Shown in pieces: positions 1 through 6,491 of a DNA stretch of 16,147 nt. Every line of letters begins with the position of its first letter. The first letter of the stretch is position 1. The notes beneath the pieces are model-generated. The model saw only the letters and a list, made by a program, of their open reading frames with translations, was not told where the DNA came from and did no database searches. The position numbers and the translations under genes were made by a program. This stretch comes from a bacterium (lineage in GTDB: Bacteria; Vulcanimicrobiota; Vulcanimicrobiia; Vulcanimicrobiales; Vulcanimicrobiaceae), in the NCBI GenBank assembly GCA_021807645.1, contig JAKBCP010000002.1, positions 1 to 16,147 of the forward strand, in the 5' to 3' direction.

Positions 1-143
1 TAGCGAGCGAGGAGCACCCGGCGGCACTAAAGACCGCCGTGACGACCCCGGCCGGCTGTACGATCGAAGGCCTCATGCAACTCGAAGACGGACGGATTCG
101 CAGTACGATCGTGCGTGCCGTGCTCGCAGCGGCGGGCGCCTAG
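1..143 (+). CDS. proC: Pyrroline-5-carboxylate reductase, C-terminal fragment (partial at window edge)
   Basis: This is the end of a gene that begins before the window. The first complete codon is at base 3 and the TAG stop is at 141-143, leaving 46 residues. The fragment contains HPAALKTAVTTPAGCTIEGL, then a residue stretch rich in acid and arginine, and a short alanine-rich helix end. This matches the C-terminal dimerisation domain of ProC, where the conserved pattern is L-x-x-x-V-T-(S/T)-P-x-G-x-T-x-x-G-L-x-x-L-E. ProC reduces 1-pyrroline-5-carboxylate to proline with NAD(P)H in the cytoplasm, the last step of proline synthesis. One oddity is Cys in the TPAGCT segment, where Gly-Thr-Thr is more usual. 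The gene converges on the alcohol dehydrogenase gene with 46 bases between the stops. The assignment rests on one short but well-conserved motif. Confidence 0.88.
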   Translation, partial: ASEEHPAALKTAVTTPAGCTIEGLMQLEDGRIRSTIVRAVLAAAGA

Positions 144-151
144 CGATAAGC

Positions 152-175
152 GGCGCGCTTGGCGGCGCGCTTGGC
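152..175. repeat. Perfect 12-bp tandem duplication between convergent genes
   Basis: GGCGCGCTTGGC occurs twice back to back (152-163 and 164-175) in the 46-base gap between the proC stop and the alcohol dehydrogenase stop. Because GCGCGC is self-complementary, bases 153-158 and 165-170 can pair as a six-base stem with a six-base loop. No T-run follows on either strand, so a canonical intrinsic terminator is not evident. It could be a weak or factor-assisted terminator, or simply a slippage product. Confidence 0.6.
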
Positions 176-189
176 TGCACGCCATCTAC

Positions 190-1200
190 TCACATCGTAA
201 GGACGACGCGGAAACGCGCGGCACCGCTCATCATGCGATCGAACGCTGCGGGAGCCTCGTCAAGCGGCCGTTCTTCGATCCGCGCGCGAACGCCGGCCTG
301 CGCGCTAAATGCCATCGTTGCCTCGGAATCGACGCAGGTTCCCGATGGCCACGCCTTCACGCTGTGACGTCCGCCGATCATCGCCGCGGTGTTCAAGGAA
401 AGCGGCTCCATCGACGCTCCGACGATCGTGAGCGATCCGTCGATCGTTAAACCGCCCATCGCGGGTTCCATCGCTTTCGCCGAAGTTGCCGTCGCCAACA
501 CCACTTTCGCTCCGCCGAGCTTTTGCAGGGCCGCGCCGAAGTCACCGCGCTCGCTGTCGATGTAATGGTGAGCGCCGAGTTCGAGCGCGAGGTCGCGCTT
601 CGATTCGCCGCGTGCGATGGCCACGGTTTCGAAACCCATTTTCGCGGCGTACTGGACTCCGAGATGGCCAAGCCCGCCGATTCCAAGAATCGCAACCAGG
701 TCGCCTGGACGCGCGTCACTGTGACGCAACGCATTGTAGGTGGTGACGCCGGCACACATCAGCGGCGCAGCCTCGCTTGCAGAGAGCGCGTCGGGAATGC
801 GCGCGAGCGCATTCGCCGGTGCAACCGCAAACTGGGCGTAACCGCCGTCGTAGACGATCCCCGGAACCTGTAACGAGCGACAGGTGAGGAAATCACCGCG
901 CCGACACCGATCGCAGTGCCCGCAATGTCCGCCATGCCAACCCAGACCGACGCGGTCGCCGACCTTCCAACCGACAACGCGCTCGCCCAGTGCATCGATC
1001 CGGCCGGCGATCTCGTGCCCGGGAACGCGCGGGAAAGAGATTCCCGGCCAAACGTTATAGACGGTGAGGGCATCGCTGTGGCAGATACCGCATGCCTCGA
1101 TCCGAATGCGGACGCTCTCCGCCGAGGGTGTGGGGACCTCGCGTTGGTCGCGTTCGATGCGACCGGCCGTAGCCGATGGGACTGCAAAAACATTCATCAT
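190..1200 (-). CDS. Zinc-dependent medium-chain alcohol dehydrogenase
   Basis: This 336-residue cytoplasmic enzyme of the zinc MDR family oxidises alcohols or reduces aldehydes with NAD(P)(H). The catalytic zinc ligands are visible as Cys40 in GICHSD, His62-Glu63 in PGHE, and Cys149 in PLMCAGVT. The structural zinc site is Cys93, Cys96, Cys99 and Cys107 (GHCGHCDRC then TC). The Rossmann nucleotide-binding loop GIGGLG lies at 173-178. The length is normal for the family. It resembles the AdhT/AdhP or cinnamyl-alcohol-like branch, but the substrate cannot be read from sequence. The start ATG (1198-1200) shares four bases (ATGA) with the stop of the upstream MFS gene and has a strong GGGGAGGAAG ribosome site inside that gene. 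A second ATG follows immediately at 1195-1197. The two genes are therefore probably co-transcribed and translationally coupled, which suggests a carrier plus an enzyme for a related small molecule; that link is inferred. Confidence 0.95.
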   Translation of the reverse strand: MMNVFAVPSATAGRIERDQREVPTPSAESVRIRIEACGICHSDALTVYNVWPGISFPRVPGHEIAGRIDALGERVVGWKVGDRVGLGWHGGHCGHCDRCRRGDFLTCRSLQVPGIVYDGGYAQFAVAPANALARIPDALSASEAAPLMCAGVTTYNALRHSDARPGDLVAILGIGGLGHLGVQYAAKMGFETVAIARGESKRDLALELGAHHYIDSERGDFGAALQKLGGAKVVLATATSAKAMEPAMGGLTIDGSLTIVGASMEPLSLNTAAMIGGRHSVKAWPSGTCVDSEATMAFSAQAGVRARIEERPLDEAPAAFDRMMSGAARFRVVLTM

Positions 1201-2414
1201 ACTTCCTCCCCAACTTCTTCAGGTGGTGGTAAGTTGCGGAAAAACACCCAATAGAGCCCGGCGTTGAGCAGTTGCAGAACCGAGGCAAACTCCAGCGGCA
1301 GGCCGATCCAGGCGTGCTCGATGAGCGCGCCGGCGACCAGCGGCCCTCCCATCGATCCGACCCGCGCCGGAAGATTCGAGAGTGCGGAGGCGCGCGATCG
1401 TTCCGAGGCCGGAATAATACCCATCGCGTAGGACTGGCGGACCGGGAAGGTCACGATGTTCACGAGCATGCGCAGCGCGTAAATTGCACCTGCTACGACG
1501 AAGCCCGGTGCGAACGGCATCGCCGCGAGCAAAACGCACGAAAAGACGCGCAGCGCGACAACGGTGCGCACCGCCCCGCCGATCGCCGCGACGATTCGCG
1601 TCACCCCAAGGTAAGAGAGAATCGACAGCACGTTGATCGTCGTGTAGAGCGCCGCAATTTGATCGGCGTTGACGTGATAGCGTTCGTGAAACCAGAGCAC
1701 GAGAATCGGGCCGAGAAAACCGATCGCCAGACCGTTGGTTGCATTGGTGAGCATGAAACGGCGAATCAATTTCCACGTCGTCGGCGCGAGCGAAGCTTTC
1801 GAACGCGCGCGGATCGCCCGCGAACGCTGCTCTTTGATCGGCAGAACTACGAGGGCGAGCGCAACGCCGATAATCGCCGTCAGCCAGAAGAGCGGGCGCG
1901 CGGGAAAAATTGCAAGCCCGGCGCCGAGCACGCTACCGACCGTCCCGACCAACGAAAGTCTTGCGAAGACCGCCGTGCGTCGTTCGTCGCCGGCGAGTTC
2001 TGCGGTAAGCGCTTGCTCGGCAACGAAGTACGGGCCGAACGCCCCGCCGCTGCCGACACCGCCGCCTTGGCCGATCGTTCCGAGCGCTCCGGCGACGGCG
2101 AGAACGAAGAAATTCCCTTGCAGCGCGAAGACGACACCCGCGAGTGCCGTGAGGATTCCGAAGGCGGCGAGAATCGGTTTGCGTCCGATTCGATCGGCGA
2201 GCGCTCCAACCGCGAGCGTGAGCAATGCGCCTGAACCCGACCCGATCGCAATAAGCAAACCGACGGCGGTAGCACTGTATCCCAGCGAGAGCAAGTAGAG
2301 CGGGACGACGATAGCGAGATAGCCCTGAGAGATGCTGCGCAGGGCGCGCCCCGCATAGAGCGGCATCAAGCGAGTTCGAAGCGACATCTCGGGGCCTGTT
2401 CCGCTACCGTGCAT
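1197..2414 (-). CDS. Major facilitator superfamily transporter
   Basis: A 405-residue inner-membrane protein with about 12 hydrophobic segments and the usual MFS length. The diagnostic loop 2-3 motif A is GALADRIGRKP at 70-80, and a glycine-rich stretch (GTIGQGGGVGSGG, 112-124) lies in the fourth segment region. A basic cytoplasmic loop (KEQRSRAIRARSK, 194-206) separates the two six-helix halves. Such carriers are usually drug or metabolite exporters driven by protons, but the substrate is unknown. The ATG at 2412-2414 has AGGA six bases upstream and is preferred. An internal ATG at 2385-2387 (residue 10) has a poorer upstream site but would also keep all membrane segments. It is the first gene of a two-gene operon with the zinc alcohol dehydrogenase and is divergent from the nuclease-helicase gene, with only 47 bases between the start codons. 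Confidence 0.93.
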   Translation of the reverse strand: MHGSGTGPEMSLRTRLMPLYAGRALRSISQGYLAIVVPLYLLSLGYSATAVGLLIAIGSGSGALLTLAVGALADRIGRKPILAAFGILTALAGVVFALQGNFFVLAVAGALGTIGQGGGVGSGGAFGPYFVAEQALTAELAGDERRTAVFARLSLVGTVGSVLGAGLAIFPARPLFWLTAIIGVALALVVLPIKEQRSRAIRARSKASLAPTTWKLIRRFMLTNATNGLAIGFLGPILVLWFHERYHVNADQIAALYTTINVLSILSYLGVTRIVAAIGGAVRTVVALRVFSCVLLAAMPFAPGFVVAGAIYALRMLVNIVTFPVRQSYAMGIIPASERSRASALSNLPARVGSMGGPLVAGALIEHAWIGLPLEFASVLQLLNAGLYWVFFRNLPPPEEVGEEV

Positions 2415-2461
2415 CCTCGATCCTGGCAGGAACTTCGGAGAGCGCCGGGGGAGGGCGATGC

Positions 2462-5400
2462 GTGCAAAAGCTCGACGGCCGCCTTATTTTTTCGCCTTCC
2501 GATCTCCACCGCTACCTCGAGTGTCGGAGCCTTACCGCGCTCGATCTCTCCGCCGCCGACGAGCCGAGAATCGCCGCTCCGCTCGATCCCCAGAGTGAAC
2601 TGCTCGTTCGGAAGGGGCGCGATCGCGAACGCCGCTACCTCGATTCACTCGAACGGCAAGGGTGTGTCGTCAGCATTCCCGAGATTGCGAATCCCTCGAT
2701 CGCGGCTTTCCAGCACGCCGAAGCAACGACGATACAGGCGATGAGCGAGGGTGCCGCGACGATCTACCAGGCGGCTTTTTTCGACGGCACGTGGTACGGC
2801 CGCGCCGATTTTCTCCGCCGCGTCGAGCGAGAACGCTCGGAACCGCATCTCGCGTATGCTTACGAGGTCGAAGACACCAAACTTGCACTCTCCGAGCGAC
2901 CGCATTTCATCATCCAACTTTGCTTTTACAGCGAACAGATCGAGCGGACGTGCGGTGTCGCGCCGGAGTTCATGCACGTGCTTCTCGGTTCCGACGAACG
3001 GCGGAGCTTTCGCGTCGATGAATACAACGCGTACTATCGACGTCTCAAAGCCTCGTTTCTTCAAGAGATCGAAGCGCTTCGCGCCGGTGCTTTGGCAGGG
3101 CGGCTCGATGAAGTGCCGATGCCCGTCGCATACTGCGCGCACTGCACCTGGAAAACGCGTTGCGACGATTTGCGCGAGGAACGCGACCACCTCAGCCTCG
3201 TCGCGCGGATGCGCTCGGAGCACATCCGTCTTTTCGCCGCGGCGGATCCACCGATCGTTACGATGCGAGAGCTCGCCGAAGCCCCCGAGAAGGCGAGGCC
3301 GTCGGCGATCTCGCGCGAGACGTTCTTCGCCCTTCGCCGCCAGGCGCGCTTGCAGGTCGAACAGCGCGAAAGCGGCTCCCCCCGTTACGAGCTGCTCGCG
3401 CCCGAACCGTTGCGCGGCTTGGGGCTTCTTCCCGAACCCAACGTCGGCGATATTTTTTTCGATATGGAGGGCGACCCGCTCTTCGAACCCGGGCGTGGGT
3501 TGGAGTATCTGTTCGGCATCTACCTTTCCCACGAGCAACGCTTTCAGGCTTTCTGGGGAACCGATCCGGAAAAAGAAGGCCGCGCATTCGAGCAATGTAT
3601 CGATTTCTTGATGGAGCGACGACAAAAATACCCCGGCCTCCATATCTATCACTACGCTCCCTACGAAAAAGCAGCGCTCCGTAAACTCAGCGTGCGGCAT
3701 GCGACCCGCGAAGCCGAGGTTGACGAGCTGCTCCGCTCCGAGGCTCTCGTCGATCTCTATACGGTCGCGCGTCAAGCACTCTGTGTCGGGCAACCGAGCT
3801 ACTCGATTAAAAAGCTCGAACTCTACTACGGCTTCAAACGCACGGCGGATTTACGCAGCGGAGACGACTCCGTCGTTATGTTCGAACAATGGCTCGCCGA
3901 CCAAGACAACCGCTCATTGCTCGCGACGATCGAGCGCTACAATGAAGAGGATTGTCGCTCCACATTCGCGCTACGCGATTGGTTCCTCGCGCTACGCGCC
4001 GAAGCGCAACAACACTTCGGCTGCGAGATACCGTGGCGTCCGAAGCGAGAACCGGTCTCGGTTGAAGAGGAGCGCGCAGCCGCCGCGGCTGCATTCAGCG
4101 AACTCCAGCAGCGCCTTCTCGCCGATACGCCGAGAATCGAACGTGCCGAAGAACTCGATGGAGTCGAGGTGCGTCGGCGCCTGCGGTGGATCTTCGCCCA
4201 GTTACTTTCCTATCATCGTCGCGAGGATAAGCCGACGTGGTGGAAACTTTTCGACATCGCGGAGATGTCGTCGGCGGAGCATATCGAGCATCCCGAATGT
4301 CTCGGCGGCCTCACGCTGCTCGATAGATCGGAACCCGCGCTGGAGAAGGGCAAGCGAAACCGTGCCTACACCTACCAATTTCCCGAACAGGAATACGCCG
4401 CGGAGGATCGGATGCTCGATCCGCTCACGATGAGAGGCGCGGGGACGTTGGTCGAGGTCGACGAGCATCGACGTCGCATCCGTATTCGCCGCTCCGGAGA
4501 TATCGAGCTCGCACGCACGTTAACCGCGCTCATTCCGGCGCCGCCGATCGACACGCGCGCGCAACGCGCTTCGCTGGTGCGAATCGCCGAGGCGCTACCA
4601 AAGGATCCCCGAAATGCGCGGCCGCATTGCCTCGTCGATCTGCTTTTGCGGCGCCCGCGCATTCATGGTCTCCCCGAGAACGGAGCGATCCAGCCGCCGA
4701 ACGCCGTCACGAGCGAGATCGTACCGATCGTTCGAGCGCTCGATGAAAGCTATCTCTTCATCCAGGGGCCGCCGGGCTCGGGCAAAACGATGCTCGCTTC
4801 GATGGCGATCGCCGAACTTTTGCACGACGGGAAGCGCGTCGGCGTCATGTCGACCACGCACAAAGCGATTCAGCATTTGCTCCACAAAATCGAAACGGCT
4901 GCGCGAGAGCTCGGGATTTCGTTTCGCGGCCTCTATAAGATCGGTGTCGAAGAGAGTTACGAATCTCCGCTTCGCCGGTCGTTCGTAACGACGACGACGA
5001 AAAACGCCGATTTCACCGAGGACGCCTGCGATCTCGCCGCGGGGACCTCCTGGCTCTTCGCTCGCGAGGATTTCGGCCCGAAACTCGATTATCTGTTTAT
5101 CGAAGAGGCCGGACAGATCGCGCTTGCCAACGTCGTCGCCGTCGCACCGGTCGCGAAGAATCTCGTCCTCCTCGGCGACCCGCTGCAACTCGCCCAAGTA
5201 TCGCAAGGCATCCACCCCGCCGGCATGGGCCGCTCGGTGCTCGCCTATCTGCTCGCGGACGACGCAACCGTGCCGCCGGAGCGCGGCGTTTTTCTCGATA
5301 CCTCGCATCGTATGCACCCGAAGATCTGCACGTTCGTATCGAAGCACGTCTACGCCGGCCGTCTGCACGCCGCGCCGGAGACGGAAGGCTCGCAGGTAGA

Positions 5401-5908
5401 GAGCCCGGGCCTGAGCGGGGCGGGGCTACGATATATTCCCGTCGCTCACGAGGGGAACGCACGCGAATCGGTCGAGGAGGCAGAGCGCATTATCGCCGAG
5501 ATCGCGCTCTTGCGAAAAGGCCACGTTCGCGTTCGCGACGGGAAGGCACGGCGGATTACCGATGCCGATATTCTCATCGTCACGCCGTATAACGGACAGC
5601 GCCTGCTGCTCGAGAGCATGCTTCCCGAGGCCGGGTTCCCCGACGTTCGTGTCGGAACCGTCGATAAGTTTCAGGGGCAGGAGGCGCCGATCGTCTTCTA
5701 TTCGATGGCGACGTCGAGCCTCGAATATGCGCCGCGGGGGATCGACTTTCTCTTCGAAAAGAATCGCTTTAACGTCGCGGTGTCGCGAGCGCAGTGCATG
5801 AGCATCTTGGTCGCCGCCCCGCGCCTGCTCGACCTGCGATGTTCGACGGTCGAGCAGATCGCGATGGTGAACCTGCTCTGCAGCTTCGTCGAGGCCGCGA
5901 CGACATAG
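2462..5908 (+). CDS. TM0106-family RecB-like nuclease fused to DEDD exonuclease and UPF1/DNA2-like SF1 helicase
   Basis: This 1148-residue protein has three enzymatic modules. Residues 1-240 are a RecB/Cas4-like PD-(D/E)xK nuclease: Asp116, the EVEDTK motif (Asp138, Lys140) and Gln152-Tyr156 are the expected catalytic positions. Cys21 with Cys225, Cys228 and Cys234 match a 4Fe-4S cluster as in Cas4, AddB and DNA2. Residues about 330-515 are an RNase H-fold DEDDy exonuclease (Asp334, Glu336, Asp431, Tyr493/Asp497). Residues about 750-1145 are an SF1B helicase: Walker A GPPGSGKT at 769-776, Walker B FIEEAGQ at 879-885, motif III GDPLQL, Arg950 in SHRMHP, motif V TVDKFQGQE and motif VI NVAVSRA. 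The Walker B acid pair is EE rather than the usual DE. The GTG at 2462 is chosen because GGGGGAGGG lies six bases upstream; the nearby ATG at 2458 is out of frame. The family is known but poorly characterised; DNA repair or foreign-DNA processing is inferred from the domains. Confidence 0.93.
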   Translation: MQKLDGRLIFSPSDLHRYLECRSLTALDLSAADEPRIAAPLDPQSELLVRKGRDRERRYLDSLERQGCVVSIPEIANPSIAAFQHAEATTIQAMSEGAATIYQAAFFDGTWYGRADFLRRVERERSEPHLAYAYEVEDTKLALSERPHFIIQLCFYSEQIERTCGVAPEFMHVLLGSDERRSFRVDEYNAYYRRLKASFLQEIEALRAGALAGRLDEVPMPVAYCAHCTWKTRCDDLREERDHLSLVARMRSEHIRLFAAADPPIVTMRELAEAPEKARPSAISRETFFALRRQARLQVEQRESGSPRYELLAPEPLRGLGLLPEPNVGDIFFDMEGDPLFEPGRGLEYLFGIYLSHEQRFQAFWGTDPEKEGRAFEQCIDFLMERRQKYPGLHIYHYAPYEKAALRKLSVRHATREAEVDELLRSEALVDLYTVARQALCVGQPSYSIKKLELYYGFKRTADLRSGDDSVVMFEQWLADQDNRSLLATIERYNEEDCRSTFALRDWFLALRAEAQQHFGCEIPWRPKREPVSVEEERAAAAAAFSELQQRLLADTPRIERAEELDGVEVRRRLRWIFAQLLSYHRREDKPTWWKLFDIAEMSSAEHIEHPECLGGLTLLDRSEPALEKGKRNRAYTYQFPEQEYAAEDRMLDPLTMRGAGTLVEVDEHRRRIRIRRSGDIELARTLTALIPAPPIDTRAQRASLVRIAEALPKDPRNARPHCLVDLLLRRPRIHGLPENGAIQPPNAVTSEIVPIVRALDESYLFIQGPPGSGKTMLASMAIAELLHDGKRVGVMSTTHKAIQHLLHKIETAARELGISFRGLYKIGVEESYESPLRRSFVTTTTKNADFTEDACDLAAGTSWLFAREDFGPKLDYLFIEEAGQIALANVVAVAPVAKNLVLLGDPLQLAQVSQGIHPAGMGRSVLAYLLADDATVPPERGVFLDTSHRMHPKICTFVSKHVYAGRLHAAPETEGSQVESPGLSGAGLRYIPVAHEGNARESVEEAERIIAEIALLRKGHVRVRDGKARRITDADILIVTPYNGQRLLLESMLPEAGFPDVRVGTVDKFQGQEAPIVFYSMATSSLEYAPRGIDFLFEKNRFNVAVSRAQCMSILVAAPRLLDLRCSTVEQIAMVNLLCSFVEAATT

Positions 5909-5963
5909 AGGCTCCGAGAAGACGCCTGCACCCGGGATTCATCGCCTCTTCTTCGGCTATCGC

Positions 5964-5969
5964 TAGGAT
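5964..5969 (+). promoter_or_regulatory. Possible -10 element TAGGAT, six bases before the start codon
   Basis: TAGGAT fits the TANNNT form of a -10 hexamer and is separated from the ATG at 5976 by exactly six bases, which would put transcription at or next to the start codon. The same bases include AGGA seven bases before the ATG, so they could instead act as a ribosome binding site. No convincing -35 element is seen 16-18 bases upstream. The call is weak when taken alone. Confidence 0.3.
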
Positions 5970-5975
5970 TTTTGT

Positions 5976-6491
5976 ATGAACGTGCATACCGGACCCGCAG
6001 CCCTGAACGAACTCGAGCGATTCGGCCTCCGCGTCCATCCGGCCGATGGAACCCACGAACATTTGGGGCGACGCCATCGAACCAAAGTACGCATCAGCAT
6101 CGACCCCGCAGCACCCATTGGCCCATCGATGATCGTGGGGATCGGCGAGGGTGAGGCGCGGCGATTGATGCCGCTCTCGCCGTTCGAAGCGACAACGATG
6201 GTCGACGAACTCGTCGCTCGCGGCCTGCTGGTCGGTAACGAGCGCCTTCGCCATACGGTCGAGCATCTTCTCGCGCGCCTCAGCGAGATCTATTCCGAAT
6301 TGGCGCTGCGATCGCTAACGGTCGATCCCGCGGTCGTCTCCGAGGCGGGGTATTGCATCGATGCCGCGAGCCTCGACTACGCGCACCGGCCCCCGCATGC
6401 CGGGAAAGCCCAAGCCCATAAAGATGTCGGCGGTCGCGATAACGTCGGCGTGCAACCGCGGCCGCACGGACGCCCGCCGCTAGCTCGATAG
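5976..6491 (+). CDS. Small protein resembling the C-terminal half of an acyl-CoA synthetase (ADP-forming) ATP-grasp domain
   Basis: This 171-residue protein has no clear named family. Residues about 36-136 follow the end of the ATP-grasp_5 domain of ADP-forming acetyl/acyl-CoA synthetases: VRISIDPAAPIGPSMIVGIG resembles the strand with D-x-x-F-G-P and a glycine-rich turn. MPLSPFEATTMVDEL resembles the A-P-L-x-x-x-x-A-x-x-M-I-x-x-L helix, and LLARLSEIYSEL...LTVDPAVV...DA resembles the final L-x-x-L-S-x-L-x-x-D-x-x-E-I-x-E-L-D-I-N-P-L-V...DA element. The N-terminal half that carries the ATP-binding lysines is absent, and upstream DNA codes for the helicase, so this is not a local frameshift. 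ATP binding is therefore unlikely. A His/Arg/Pro/Gly-rich tail (137-171) has no counterpart. It lies 67 bases after the nuclease-helicase gene, possibly on the same transcript, and its last 12 bases overlap the convergent ATPase gene. A stand-alone scaffold, a regulatory subunit or a decaying remnant are all possible. Confidence 0.65.
   Translation: MNVHTGPAALNELERFGLRVHPADGTHEHLGRRHRTKVRISIDPAAPIGPSMIVGIGEGEARRLMPLSPFEATTMVDELVARGLLVGNERLRHTVEHLLARLSEIYSELALRSLTVDPAVVSEAGYCIDAASLDYAHRPPHAGKAQAHKDVGGRDNVGVQPRPHGRPPLAR

Noticed and set aside
1272..2234. A 320-codon plus-strand open frame opposite the MFS gene
   Set aside because: Its product is extremely rich in Arg, Glu and Asp with no domain pattern, and the opposite strand carries an unmistakable MFS protein. 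It is the antisense shadow expected in GC-rich coding DNA.
2645..3793. A 382-codon minus-strand open frame opposite the nuclease-helicase gene
   Set aside because: Long but without motifs, signal or ribosome site, and it lies wholly within the nuclease and DEDD modules whose catalytic motifs are clear on the other strand. The frame at 4595-5368 is rejected for the same reason.
5909..5975. An intrinsic terminator after the nuclease-helicase gene
   Set aside because: Only a four-base AGGC/GCCT pairing is possible just after the stop, and the later T-run before the next ATG has no stem in front of it.
2462..6491. A dedicated defence system made of the nuclease-helicase and the small downstream protein
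   Set aside because: Only the nuclease-helicase has defence-compatible domains. There is no toxin, sensor, integrase or other defence gene nearby, and the flanks are transport and metabolic genes. Kept as a hypothesis only under the separate findings.
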